A stretch of DNA of 49,307 nucleotides from Bradyrhizobium sp. Tv2a-2 (GTDB taxonomy: Bacteria > Pseudomonadota > Alphaproteobacteria > Rhizobiales > Xanthobacteraceae), in the NCBI RefSeq assembly GCF_000472425.1, contig NZ_AXAI01000035.1:1-49307 (forward strand), read 5' to 3'. The position numbers and the translations under genes are program-made. Every line of letters begins with the position of its first letter. The first letter of the stretch is position 1. The notes under the pieces were generated by a model. The model saw only the letters and a program-made list of their open reading frames with translations. It searched no databases and was not told the DNA's origin. This document shows positions 23,470 through 32,226 of this stretch, one piece after another.

Positions 23470-23817
23470 CTAGGCCGCGCCGTTGTCGAGACTTACGATG
23501 ACAGCCGCGTTGGCAATGATGATGGAATCCCCGCCACTTTCGGCCGGAATTTCCAGCCCGCCTTTCACCGCGCTCACGGTCACCGTGCCGTAGGGCAGTT
23601 CCTTCGCGACCGCCGCGGTATCGACGCCGCTCGGGTCCGGCACGCCGATGGTGACATCGACGAACATGTCGTTCGCGGTCTTGCCAAGCATGCGGAAGAA
23701 GCCGAGGCTCGAATGTCTGATCGCATCCGACAGCGCCCGCTTCGCCGCCTTGGTGGCGTCCTTGCCGTGAACGTCGACGCCCATGCCCATCTCGGTGATA
23801 CAGCGCACGCGTGCCAT
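23470..23817 (-). CDS. Lin0512 family protein
   Basis: 115 aa starting MARVRCITEMGMGVDVHGKD, then KAAKRALSDAIRHSSLGFFR, NDMFVDVTIGVP, ELPYGTVTVSAVKGGLEIP and ANAAVIVSLDNGAA. This is the Lin0512 family (small, ring-forming proteins resembling the cyanuric-acid-hydrolase fold), whose function is not established. I start at 23817; the longer frame upstream is Arg-rich and not conserved-looking. Its stop is directly next to the convergent MarR stop. Confidence 0.88.
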   Translation of the reverse strand: MARVRCITEMGMGVDVHGKDATKAAKRALSDAIRHSSLGFFRMLGKTANDMFVDVTIGVPDPSGVDTAAVAKELPYGTVTVSAVKGGLEIPAESGGDSIIIANAAVIVSLDNGAA

Positions 23818-23902
23818 TGGATTTCCTGACTTAACTGGCGACGGAAGGCGTCGATGCTGCCACAGCGATGCCAGTTTGGCGGCAGGATGGAGAGCATACC
23901 TC

Positions 23903-25123
23903 CTATGCCGGCGCAGCTGCGGGCTCAGCCTCGACCTTGGCAAATGGCTTGAAGGTCAGCGCGATCAGGAAGGCGCCAAGTCCGACGGCCCAGGAGCCGA
24001 TATAAAGCCAGGCGTAGCTGGCAAACGTGTCGTAGATCAGACCGCCGGCGACCGGTCCCGACGCCATGCCGAGGCTGCCAGCCATCGCCAAACCGCCGAT
24101 CACGGTCCCCATCATCCGCAACGGAAAATTCTCGCGCGCGAGCGCTGAATAGAGCGGCATGGTGCCGGCATAGACAAAGCCGAACAGCGCCGCCACGGCG
24201 TAGAACGCGGCAAGCTCACGGGCGAAGACATAAGCCAATGCGCCGAACGCCTGTACGAGCAGGCCCGCCACCAGCGTGCGCTTGGCGCCGAAGCGGTCAC
24301 CCAACAGGCCAAACGCGATGCGTCCGCCCATCCCCGCCAGGCCTTCCACGCTGTAGATCGTCACCGCCGCGATCATCGGAATTCCACAACTGATGGCATA
24401 GCTCACGGTGTGGATGATCGGGCCGGAATGCGTCGCGCAGCAGAAGAAATTGGTCGCGAGCAGAATCGCGAATTGCGGCGAGCGCAGCGCCTGCGCCAGC
24501 GACATCTCCTTTTGCGGCGGCGCTCCATCGGAGGGCGCGGCAAGCGCTGCCTCAAGCGCCGGCGCGCGGCGAACCAAGAGCGAGACGGGAATCATGATCG
24601 CGGCGACCACGACGGCGAGAATCTGCATCGAGGTCCGCCAGTCATGGTGCGAGACGAGCCAGGCGACGAGCGGCGACATGGTCATTGGCGCCATCCCCAT
24701 GCCGGCCGAGACCAGCGATACGGCGAGGCTGCGATGGGTATCGAACCAGCCGGTGACGGTCGCCATCATCGGTGCAAAGATCGCGGCGGTGGCGCTGCCG
24801 ACCATGGCGCCGAAGATGAACTGAAACGCGACCAGCGACGTCGCCCGGCTGGCAAGCGCGAGGCTCAGTGCGATGACGATTGAGCCGGTCAATACCACCG
24901 GCAGCGGCCCGAGCCGGTCGGACAAGGTTCCCCAGACCATGCTGGTCATTGCCATCGCGAGAAAACCGATGGTCATCGCGCTGGACACGCCCGTCACCGA
25001 CCAGCCGGTGTCCCGCGCGATAGGCTGGAGCAGAACCGGCAGCGAAAACATTCCGCCAATGGCAACGCAGCCCAACAGCCCGCCGGCCGCAACGATCACC
25101 CAGCGATAGCGAGAAGTGGTCAT
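23903..25123 (-). CDS. MFS transporter, 406 aa
   Basis: Twelve hydrophobic segments. Loop 2-3 carries GTLSDRLGPLPVVLTGS (motif A type) and the mirrored loop carries RIAFGLLGDRFGAKRTLVAG. The start is ATG at 25123 (MTTSRYRWVIVAAGGLLGCV) with GGAG and AGGA upstream; the longer frame would add an unlikely leader. The pattern resembles oxalate/formate-antiporter-like or monocarboxylate MFS proteins (IGGMFSLPVLLQPIARDTGW), common in rhizobia, but the substrate cannot be deduced. Inner membrane. The neighbouring gene on this strand is the Lin0512 protein, 85 bp downstream. Confidence 0.93.
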   Translation of the reverse strand: MTTSRYRWVIVAAGGLLGCVAIGGMFSLPVLLQPIARDTGWSVTGVSSAMTIGFLAMAMTSMVWGTLSDRLGPLPVVLTGSIVIALSLALASRATSLVAFQFIFGAMVGSATAAIFAPMMATVTGWFDTHRSLAVSLVSAGMGMAPMTMSPLVAWLVSHHDWRTSMQILAVVVAAIMIPVSLLVRRAPALEAALAAPSDGAPPQKEMSLAQALRSPQFAILLATNFFCCATHSGPIIHTVSYAISCGIPMIAAVTIYSVEGLAGMGGRIAFGLLGDRFGAKRTLVAGLLVQAFGALAYVFARELAAFYAVAALFGFVYAGTMPLYSALARENFPLRMMGTVIGGLAMAGSLGMASGPVAGGLIYDTFASYAWLYIGSWAVGLGAFLIALTFKPFAKVEAEPAAAPA

Positions 25124-25214
25124 TCCTGGTCTCCTGTGCAGCTTTGCTGGGTGGAAGACGAACGAGATGGGCCGGAACCGACAGGCGGATACGAACGCTG
25201 ACAACTTTTCTTGA

Positions 25215-25222
25215 TGACGTCA
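25215..25222. promoter_or_regulatory. Palindrome TGACGTCA with TATAAT
   Basis: TGACGTCA, a perfect 8-bp palindrome, is followed by CTATAAT, in the 275-bp divergent region between the MFS gene (start 25123) and the PDF-like gene (start 25399). It may be an operator overlapping a promoter; no regulator is known. Confidence 0.3.
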
Positions 25223-25398
25223 CTATAATGGGCTCACCGGGCCGGCTGTGGGCCTTTCGCCGCGGCGTCGAGGCCGGTTGGGTCCGCGCACTGATGACAG
25301 CCCCTATTTGACAGCATCTCGCTAACATCGATGCTGTGCGGCACTCCAAATAGCGTTTATTTCAGCGCCGAAGCTCACCTGCAGTTTCCCTGGAGATC

Positions 25399-25899
25399 AT
25401 GACCATCCGCCCCATTGTCCGCTACCCCGACCCGCGGCTCGCGATCCCGGCACGGCCTGTGACCGAATTCGACGACGCGTTGCGCGAGCTTGCAAGGGAT
25501 TTGCTTGAGACGATGCATGCGGCCCCCGGAATCGGGATCACGGCGCCGCATATTGGTGTCTTCTTGCGGGTCGTCGTGCTCGACCTCGGCTCCAGCGAAG
25601 GCGCGCGCACTTACGTCAATCCAGAGATCGCGTGGGCATCATCCGAGATGATCGTGCACCGGGAAGGCAGCATCTCGATGCCTGGTGTCAACGACGAGGT
25701 CCAGCGTCATGCGCGCGTCCGGATCAGCTATCACGATGTCGACGGCAACATGCATATGGAGGAGTCGGACGGCCTGCGCGCCGTTTGCCACCAGCATGAG
25801 ATCGACCAGCTCGACGGCCTGTTCTGGATCAACCGATTGTCCCGCCTCAAGCGCGAGCGATTGATCAAGCGATTCGCGAAGATGGCCGCGAGATCGTAG
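25399..25899 (+). CDS. Peptide-deformylase-like protein lacking metal ligands
   Basis: 166 aa with the full deformylase fold pattern (IVRYPDPRLAIPARPV; APGIGITAPHIGV; HREGSISMPGV; CHQHEIDQLDGLFWINRLSR). All three active-site motifs are altered. Motif 1 GxGxAAxQ reads GIGITAPH (His51 for Gln). Motif 2 EGCLS reads EGSIS, so the Cys ligand is Ser91. Motif 3 HEIDH reads HEIDQ, so the second His ligand is Gln137; His133 and Glu134 remain. With one of three normal metal ligands kept, standard N-formyl-Met deformylation is unlikely. Related degenerate paralogues occur in Alphaproteobacteria as far as I recall. The role is unknown; possibly a non-catalytic peptide or ribosome binder. Confidence 0.9.
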   Translation: MTIRPIVRYPDPRLAIPARPVTEFDDALRELARDLLETMHAAPGIGITAPHIGVFLRVVVLDLGSSEGARTYVNPEIAWASSEMIVHREGSISMPGVNDEVQRHARVRISYHDVDGNMHMEESDGLRAVCHQHEIDQLDGLFWINRLSRLKRERLIKRFAKMAARS

Positions 25900-26074
25900 G
25901 CCGGGTTGGCGAAAGCGTGACTCGCAGGCGATTACGAAGTGTCAACCGCATTGACCCGACGGAGATAGTCTCCATATAGGGGGAAAGTGGAGAGCGTATC
26001 CACTTTCCGACGGTTGCGTGGCTGGCTTACTCCAATCACCCCGAACTGCTGTGGGCTTCTTCCGGGAGTAGACC

Positions 26075-27064
26075 ATGACGCCTCTGTCCATCCTCGACCT
26101 CGTCCGCGTGACCGAGGAAACGGACGCGCGTGGCGCGCTCGACAACGCCCGCGATCTCGCTGCTCATGCCGAGCGCTGGGGTTACAACCGTATCTGGGTC
26201 GCCGAGCATCACAACATGCCGGGGATTGCCAGCGCCGCGACGTCGGTGGTTCTTGCCCATATCGCAGGCGGGACAAGCAGGATTCGGGTCGGCGCCGGCG
26301 GCATCATGCTGCCCAACCACGCGCCCTATGTCATCGCTGAGCAGTTCGGGACGCTGGCACGGTTGTTTCCGGGCCGCGTCGATCTTGGCCTCGGACGCGC
26401 ACCGGGCACCGACCAGCTTACGCTGCGCGCCTTGCGCCGCTCGCCCGAAGCGGCCGAGAACTTCCCTCAGGACGTTCTGGAGGTGCAGGCGTTCCTGGCG
26501 CCGGCCGGTCCAAACCAGCGCATCCAAGCCGTGCCGGCGGCGGGAACGGACGTGCCGCTCTGGATTCTCGGATCAAGCCATTTCGGCGCGATGCTGGCCG
26601 CCGAACTCGGGCTTCCTTATGCCTTCGCGTCGCACTTCGCGCCGGACGAACTCATTCCGGCGCTACAGATCTATCGCAACCGATTCAAGCCCTCCGAACA
26701 GCTCGACCGGCCCTATGCCATGGTCGGCGTCAACATCATTGCGGCCTCTGGCGACGCCGAGGCACGTCGGCTGGCCACAACGCAGCAGATGTCGTTTGCG
26801 AATATCTTTCGCGGCGCGCGCGGCCTGAGCCGACCGCCGATCGCCGACATCGAAACCTATTGGTCACCAGCGGAAAAGGCCCAGGCGATGCGCATGCTCG
26901 CGCGCTCCATCATCGGTTCTCCCGACACGGTTCGCGCGGGAATGGAGGCGCTGGTGAAGGAAACCGGCGCCGACGAGCTGATCGTCGTGTCCGACGTCTA
27001 CGATCATCCCACGCGGCTGCGCTCGTTCGAACTGATCGCCGAGGCCGCGGGGATTCGGCCGTAG
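26075..27064 (+). CDS. LLM-class flavin-dependent oxidoreductase (luciferase-like)
   Basis: 329 aa. Bacterial luciferase-like TIM barrel of the YhbW type: LSILDLVRVTEETDARGALD, WGYNRIWVAEHHNMPGIASA, TSRIRVGAGGIMLPNHAPYV, FPGRVDLGLGRAPGTDQLTL, PLWILGSSHFGAMLAAELGL and IIGSPDTVRAGMEALVKETG. These proteins bind FMN supplied as FMNH2 by a partner reductase and oxidise small organic substrates; the substrate here is unknown. ATG at 26075 (MTPLSILDL) with CGGGAG upstream. Cytosolic. Single gene, 175 bp after the PDF-like gene. Confidence 0.93.
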   Translation: MTPLSILDLVRVTEETDARGALDNARDLAAHAERWGYNRIWVAEHHNMPGIASAATSVVLAHIAGGTSRIRVGAGGIMLPNHAPYVIAEQFGTLARLFPGRVDLGLGRAPGTDQLTLRALRRSPEAAENFPQDVLEVQAFLAPAGPNQRIQAVPAAGTDVPLWILGSSHFGAMLAAELGLPYAFASHFAPDELIPALQIYRNRFKPSEQLDRPYAMVGVNIIAASGDAEARRLATTQQMSFANIFRGARGLSRPPIADIETYWSPAEKAQAMRMLARSIIGSPDTVRAGMEALVKETGADELIVVSDVYDHPTRLRSFELIAEAAGIRP

Positions 27065-27260
27065 TCGTTATGATCGACTGCGATGACGGTTGCTTTCGAC
27101 CGACAGAGAGGCGTCGCCCCGCAAATTTTATGGCTCGTGGCTGCTCTCGACCCACTTCCGGTCATCCCGGTTATCGCGGCGCGAACATCAGCTCCTGACA
27201 ATACCTGCCGTCCGCACGCCGCGAACCAAACCATCGGTAACCGCGCCCAATTTCGGCCGT

Positions 27261-28181
27261 TCAATCCGGTAGTCGTGTTGGCCCACAGTGGCCATTTGAG
27301 TCGGCCGGTGACGCGAGGCTTGCTCGCAACGCTTCGATCAACACTTTGACGCGGCTTGGCATGAGGCGGCGTGTTGGGAACACCGCCCAGATGCCCAGTT
27401 CGTGGGGAATTGCGTCTTCAAGCTCGATCCGCTTGAGATCGCCGCGCTCCAACTGCTCGCGCACATCCCAATAGGTCATCATCGCGATCCCGACCCCCGC
27501 CAGGCAGGCCGCGCGAACGCTATCGACCGTGTTGGTCGAGAACGGCCCCTCAATGCGAACGCGATCGATCTCCTCGCCGCGGCGGAAAGGCCAGCTGTTC
27601 ATGGCATGAAGCTTTATGCAGGGGTGACCGACGAGGTCAGCCGTGGTGGCCGGCTGCCCGAGGCGGGCGATATAGGAAGGGGCTGCACATACCACATAGG
27701 GATTATCGGCCAGCTTTGTCGCGATCATGTCCGATGGCTTCAAGGGGGCCACGCGTATTGCAATATCGAGCCCTGTCGATGCGAGATCGATGACGCCGTC
27801 GCTCAGCGTCAGGTCGACATGCAGTGATGGATTGTCAGCGATCAACTCGGAAATGAGTGGGACAACAACCGCGTGACCGATCACATTGGGCGCCGTAATC
27901 TTGAGAGTACCCGAGAGGCCGATCCTGCGCGGCGATACCGACTCCAGTGCAGCGTCGCGGGTTTCAATTAGCGCGGCAGCGTGAGGGACAAAGGCCTCAC
28001 CTTCGGTCGTCAGCGACAGCGACCGTGTCGTGCGGTGAAACAACCGCGCGCCAATTTGCCCCTCTAGCGCTGCCAGTCTGCGGCTGACCAGCATAGGCGT
28101 AGTGCCTAGGTGTCTTGCTGCCGCTGACAAGCTGCCGAGCGCAGCGATCGTCCTGAACAATTCAACATCCGCGAGGTTCAT
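27261..28181 (-). CDS. LysR-family regulator
   Basis: 306 aa with start MNLADVELFRTIAALGSLSA at 28181, the position that aligns with LysR N-termini. HTH: AARHLGTTPMLVSRRLAALE. The substrate-binding domain includes GTLKITAPNVIGHAVVVPLI and DIAIRVAPLKPSDMIATKLA, the type found in DsdC/GcvA-like aromatic and redox regulators. No Shine-Dalgarno is visible: TATAAT abuts the ATG directly, so the mRNA may be leaderless or the start may be further upstream. It is divergent from an Old Yellow Enzyme fragment at 28376, its probable former target. Confidence 0.9.
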   Translation of the reverse strand: MNLADVELFRTIAALGSLSAAARHLGTTPMLVSRRLAALEGQIGARLFHRTTRSLSLTTEGEAFVPHAAALIETRDAALESVSPRRIGLSGTLKITAPNVIGHAVVVPLISELIADNPSLHVDLTLSDGVIDLASTGLDIAIRVAPLKPSDMIATKLADNPYVVCAAPSYIARLGQPATTADLVGHPCIKLHAMNSWPFRRGEEIDRVRIEGPFSTNTVDSVRAACLAGVGIAMMTYWDVREQLERGDLKRIELEDAIPHELGIWAVFPTRRLMPSRVKVLIEALRASLASPADSNGHCGPTRLPD

Positions 28182-28375
28182 ATTATAACAATACGTGATA
28201 AATTGCTTACCCGCTAGGCCGACTACAGTACGGCTGCCGCCTCCCTTAATTGTCTGTTCGACACTGATCTCAAGCCCCGAACAGGCGAAAGAGCTTGGCC
28301 GATGATGATAGACGACAACTGCCTTTTCGCGTCTAGCGTTATAAATGGCCATAGACCCATGCGTGGAAGCCCGTA

Positions 28376-28510
28376 GTGACCGGCATCAAGGCCCATGGCG
28401 CGTTGGCCGTCACCATCGCGGGTTTCGATGGCGTCGAGATCCACGGGGCCAATGGTTATCTGCTCGATCAGTTTCTAACCGACTACACCAATGGCCGAAC
28501 GGATCATTGG
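28376..28510 (+). pseudogene. Fragment of an NADH:flavin oxidoreductase (Old Yellow Enzyme)
   Basis: The frame reads IAGFDGVEIHGANGYLLDQF and LTDYTNGRTDHWGG, the conserved centre of OYE-family flavin enzymes, which use FMN to reduce activated double bonds. No N-terminal or C-terminal OYE sequence surrounds it; after about 28510 the frame continues into unrelated sequence ending at 28648. It is therefore a short remnant of about 45 codons. It sits divergent from a LysR gene and upstream of an MBL-fold gene, an arrangement in which LysR often controls an OYE. Confidence 0.8.
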
Positions 28511-28750
28511 GGCGGCGGCACCGAGTACGAAGTCTGGAAGCCGGCGTCCGGTGAGAGCGGGGCCTCGCCGATTAGCCTCGCGAAGCGCTATGCGCCCAAG
28601 GCGACCATTCATGGACGCCCGGCCCCACCGCACGCCCGGCGGGACTAGCCGGTTATCATGCCGACAAGTGTCCATCCTGAATTCGCGGGATCGGAGCGGT
28701 CGCGCGTTGCCTCGCCCGATGTCGGGCTCATTGAGTGAAGGAGAAACATC

Positions 28751-29650
28751 ATGTCGTCACCTTGGGATGCTGCAACAGTCAATCTTGTTTCGAAGGAGCT
28801 CTCGCCGGGCGTGTTCGCGGTGCTTCCGGATGATGTGAACGAAAAGGACCATGTCGCCACCACCGCCGGTTTCATCATCGGTGAACGCGCCGTGCTCGTC
28901 ATTGAATCGATGGTTAACGGTGATCTCGCCTCACAGCTCATCGGGCTCGTGCGCAGGGAAACGTCGAAGCCCATCCGCTTCCTCGTCAACACCAGCTATC
29001 ATGGTGACCATGCTTATGGGAACTTCGTGTTCCCAGACACCGCGGTCGTCATCCAGCACCCGGCGACCAAGCGTTACATGGACGAGAACTTCGAGGACGA
29101 CCGGAAGTTCATGCTTGACCTGATGGGCGAGGGCAAGGGCATCGAGCGTGTCCAGTCACGCAGCGCCGACATCATCGTTCCCGACATGATCACGGTCGAC
29201 CTCGGCGGTCGCCTTGTCGAGGTCCGCCACTTCGGCTTCGCACAGACGCCAGGTGATCTTGTGATTTGGTCGCCGGATGCCAAGGTGCTGTGGGTAGGCA
29301 ACATGATCCAGGCGCCGTCGCCGGCGCTCCCGTGGCTCCTCGAGGGCCGTCACAGGGACACGATCACGACTCTTGCGGCGGTGAAGGCCTTCCTGCCCGA
29401 AGACGCCACCATCATCCCCGGGCATGGCAAGCCGATGCGCCCGGCCGACATCGAATTTCCGCTCGCCTACCTGCGAGAACTCGACGCGGCCGTCGAAAAG
29501 GCGGTCGCCGAAGGGCAGTCGATCGAGGACACGCTCAAGACGGTCGAGATGTCGCGCTTCGGCGAGTACAGCCTGTTCGATTGGGCGCACAACACGGTCA
29601 ACGTGCCCGCCGCCTATAGCAATCTGAAGAAGGACGCCGAACGCGCGTGA
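28751..29650 (+). CDS. MBL-fold metallo-hydrolase with altered metal motif
   Basis: 299 aa. AGGAG lies before the ATG. Core: TAGFIIGERAVLVIESMVNG, RFLVNTSYHGDHAYGNFVFP, GFAQTPGDLVIWSPDAKVLW and ATIIPGHGKPMRPADIEFPL. The canonical HxHxDH motif reads SYHGDH (Ser82, His84, Asp86, His87), so the first His is missing; the late His of PGHGKP is present. Related MBL-fold proteins hydrolyse thioesters, lactones or quinoprotein intermediates. With a ligand missing it may use one metal or be inactive. No signal peptide, so cytosolic. A hairpin terminator follows. Confidence 0.88.
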   Translation: MSSPWDAATVNLVSKELSPGVFAVLPDDVNEKDHVATTAGFIIGERAVLVIESMVNGDLASQLIGLVRRETSKPIRFLVNTSYHGDHAYGNFVFPDTAVVIQHPATKRYMDENFEDDRKFMLDLMGEGKGIERVQSRSADIIVPDMITVDLGGRLVEVRHFGFAQTPGDLVIWSPDAKVLWVGNMIQAPSPALPWLLEGRHRDTITTLAAVKAFLPEDATIIPGHGKPMRPADIEFPLAYLRELDAAVEKAVAEGQSIEDTLKTVEMSRFGEYSLFDWAHNTVNVPAAYSNLKKDAERA

Positions 29651-29659
29651 TGGTTGTCC

Positions 29660-29690
29660 AGGCCGCGGCCGCTCCTGGTGGCCGCGGTCT
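29660..29690 (+). terminator. Terminator-like hairpin after the MBL gene
   Basis: CCGCGGCC, 9-nt loop, GGCCGCGG, extended by weaker outer pairs and followed by TCTTCCTC, 10 bp after the MBL-fold stop. Confidence 0.55.
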
Positions 29691-29767
29691 TCCTCAGAGG
29701 TGAGAAGGTACGCGAACGCACCCGCGCATTGTGAGCGATTCCAGATCTATCGACACGGTATCCCGGA

Positions 29768-29804
29768 CTATCCGAAACTACGCTCCCCTCACTCCCACTC
29801 GATC
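29768..29804 (-). repeat. Distal imperfect copy of the guaA 3' end (att-like)
   Basis: Shares CTATCCGA, ACTAC and CTCACTCCCACTCxATC with 32948-32993. The proximal copy has about 10 extra bases, partly a local TACTCC duplication. On the minus strand it encodes IEWE-stop like guaA. Confidence 0.55.
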
Positions 29805-30091
29805 ATTTCGAACGACGTTTCGTCGTTGATTTCAAGCACAAATCTTCAAATCTGACGGACAAATGCCGACGGTATGCCCGCCGCAATTTTTTGGTCGTGA
29901 ATTCACAGAAAAAATTGCTCCTCAGGAAGAACTGGCAATTCCGCTACCTATCGGAGTCTATCGACTGCATCGCGCGCCGCTTGCCCGCACCGCCGACATA
30001 GCCGAAGACTACCGTCAGCAGCACGAGTGGAGCGATCGCGGCTCGGCTTCCGACCGGATTGCGGCAAGCGTCGCCGGCGACCGGCCGCGCG

Positions 30092-30988
30092 TCAGTCGCG
30101 CGATATGGACAGCCCCGCGAGAAGCGGAGCGTACGCGGCGAGCCTGCGGGATACGAACTCAGTGAAGAGCCGCACGCGCTTCGTCTTGCGTGTCTCCCCC
30201 TTTGTGAGAAGCCACAGCGTTCCGTACATGTGCAGGCCGGTGCCCGGCACCCTCACCAGTAGGGGGTCGGCATCTGCGACGAAGCACGGCAGTGTCGTGA
30301 TCCCGAGCCCTTGCCGTACAGCAACGATCTGCGCCTCGGCGTCCGTGGTCCTGAATGCAACGCCCGCGGTGCGAACCTCACCTTCGCTGGCCCAATCCGG
30401 AATTCCATGAATGCTTATGACGATCCACCGGATGGGATCAGGCGCGCCTGCACGCCACGCGGCCAGTCGATCGCGGGACATGTACACGCCGCCGAACAGC
30501 TCCGGTCCCTTCAGGCCGTGAAGATTGAGCGGCAGGGTTTTGCGGTCGTAGACGACGCGGATCGCGACGTCGGCCTCTCGGTTGGTCAGATTTGCCAGAT
30601 CGCCGGACGACAAGATTTCCATCTCGATGTCCGGATGCAGACGCGCGAAATCGGCGAAGTCCGGCATGAGCAGGTGTGTCGCGAGGGGCGGTGCCAGCGT
30701 CACCCGCAGAAGCCCGCGCACGCTCTGGTCGCGCCCGAAGACGCGCGTCTCCAGCAGGTGCGACGACGCTTCCATCTGGTCCGCGAACTCGAGGACCTCC
30801 TCGCCGGCAGCGGTCAGGCGGTAGCCCGAAGGCAGCTTTTCGAACATGTGCACCCCGAGGCGTTCGTCCAGCTGGGCGATGCGACGCAGTACGGTCGAGT
30901 GGTTCACACCGAGGCGCTCGGCGGCAGCCCGCACCGAGCCTCCGCGCGCGACGGCGAGAAAATAGCGAACGTCATCCCAGTCGATCAT
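30092..30988 (-). CDS. LysR-family regulator
   Basis: 298 aa from the ATG at 30988 (MIDWDDVRYFLAVARGGSVR); the longer frame upstream is not protein-like. HTH: AAERLGVNHSTVLRRIAQLD. The substrate domain includes LRVTLAPPLATHLLMPDFAD and DVAIRVVYDRKTLPLNLHGL. It is divergent from the SDR at 31283, and this type of LysR typically controls the adjacent SDR. Ends GLSISRD. It lies inside the guaA-flanked segment. Confidence 0.92.
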   Translation of the reverse strand: MIDWDDVRYFLAVARGGSVRAAAERLGVNHSTVLRRIAQLDERLGVHMFEKLPSGYRLTAAGEEVLEFADQMEASSHLLETRVFGRDQSVRGLLRVTLAPPLATHLLMPDFADFARLHPDIEMEILSSGDLANLTNREADVAIRVVYDRKTLPLNLHGLKGPELFGGVYMSRDRLAAWRAGAPDPIRWIVISIHGIPDWASEGEVRTAGVAFRTTDAEAQIVAVRQGLGITTLPCFVADADPLLVRVPGTGLHMYGTLWLLTKGETRKTKRVRLFTEFVSRRLAAYAPLLAGLSISRD

Positions 30989-31282
30989 GGTGCAATACCG
31001 CACCGCCGGAGTGCGCCTTCCAAAGCCCGTGTCCGACACCATCGAACAGCATCTCGTATGTGGGTAGCACGGGCGGTCATCATAGCCCATGCAGACGAGC
31101 GCCGGCCCAATTCCCAACGGCGGACACTGATGGTCGCGGCTGACCTCAGCCGTCCAACCGGATCGATTTCGCACCACCGATGTGCGCGCTTCCGCACTCA
31201 ACGCCTGACGCCGGCAGACCTACGTCGAGGTTCTCGGGGGGCCTCCCCGAACGACCAAAGGCGGAGCCTGAAAGGAAAAGTC

Positions 31283-32017
31283 ATGGGAAAACTTGAGGGT
31301 AAGGTTGCAGTCATCACGGGCGGATCGAGCGGCATGGCGCTGGCGAGCGCCAAGCGGTTCGTTGAAGAAGGCGCCTATGTTTTCGTCACGGGCCGGAGGC
31401 AGGAGGCGCTCAACGAGGCCGTCAGGCTGATTGGCCGGAATGTGACCGGCGTGCGCGGCGACGCGGCCAATCTCGACGACCTCGACCGTCTGTTCGACAC
31501 AGTCAAACGGGAAAAGGGTAAGATCGACGTCCTGTACGCGAGCGCCGGCACGGGCGAAGCAGTCCCACTGGGCGAGATTACCCAGCAGCACTTCGATGCG
31601 GCCTTCGGCCTGAATACGCGCGGCACGCTGTTTACGGTTCAGAAGGCGTTGCCGCTTTTCAACGATGGCGGATCGATCTTCATGACCGGGTCAGTTGCTT
31701 CGGCGAAAGGTTTTCCTGGCTACGGCGTGTATTCGGCGAGCAAGGCGGCGTTGCGCTCATTCGCACGCACTTGGCTCAACGAACTGAAGGGCAGGCATAT
31801 CCGGGTGAACGTGCTGAGCCCGGGGCCGATCGCCACACCGATGCAGGACCAAGTTCTCACCGAGGAGGCGAAGCGGATGTTTGAATCCCTGATCCCGCGG
31901 GGAAAGATGGGTCGTCCTGAGGAAATTGCGGCGGCCGCGGTGTTTCTTGCTTCTGACGACTCGAGCTTCGTGAATGGGGTGGAGCTGTCTGTCGACGGCG
32001 GCTTCTCGGCCATCTGA
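31283..32017 (+). CDS. SDR family oxidoreductase
   Basis: 244 aa from the ATG at 31283 (AAAGGA 8 bases upstream); the much longer open frame before it is antisense to lysR and not coding. The cofactor loop TGGSSGMA replaces the third Gly of TGxxxGxG with Ala. YASAGTG occupies the NAG position. Catalytic Ser is in FMTGSVASAKG and YSASK supplies Tyr/Lys. The C-terminus NGVELSVDGGFSAI is typical. Such enzymes commonly protect against or modify reactive carbonyls; the substrate is unknown. Probably regulated by the divergent LysR and possibly transcribed with the reductase at 32227. Confidence 0.92.
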   Translation: MGKLEGKVAVITGGSSGMALASAKRFVEEGAYVFVTGRRQEALNEAVRLIGRNVTGVRGDAANLDDLDRLFDTVKREKGKIDVLYASAGTGEAVPLGEITQQHFDAAFGLNTRGTLFTVQKALPLFNDGGSIFMTGSVASAKGFPGYGVYSASKAALRSFARTWLNELKGRHIRVNVLSPGPIATPMQDQVLTEEAKRMFESLIPRGKMGRPEEIAAAAVFLASDDSSFVNGVELSVDGGFSAI

Positions 32018-32226
32018 AATCGCGCCTGATCGCGGCTGACCGTCCGGCCGCGCGGAAGTCGTTCACGGCAGGACGTCTACGCGTCAATTCAGGAATTCGA
32101 ACCGATGACGCGCATCGCTTGGGGTGGCGGTCCGAAGATCTCGCGAAGGTCACCATGCAGCGAAACGGATAACCCAGCGCCGTTGAAGGCCGGGGAATCG
32201 ATATCAACACGGATCGGAGAAGTATC

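Larger units (their letters stand above)
29651..30091. other. 441-bp region with hairpin and guaA-end-like relic
   Basis: No confident gene. It contains the terminator at 29660-29690 and the guaA-3'-end-like repeat at 29768-29804. The plus frame 29863-30165 lacks protein character. On the minus strand a short frame ending at 29790 reads RFVLEINDETSFEMIEWE, whose EWE-stop end matches guaA. Confidence 0.5.

Noticed and set aside
30311..31282. Long plus-strand frame running into the SDR at 31283
   Set aside because: It is antisense to the LysR gene and reads as shadow sequence; the SDR has its own ATG and ribosome binding site at 31283.
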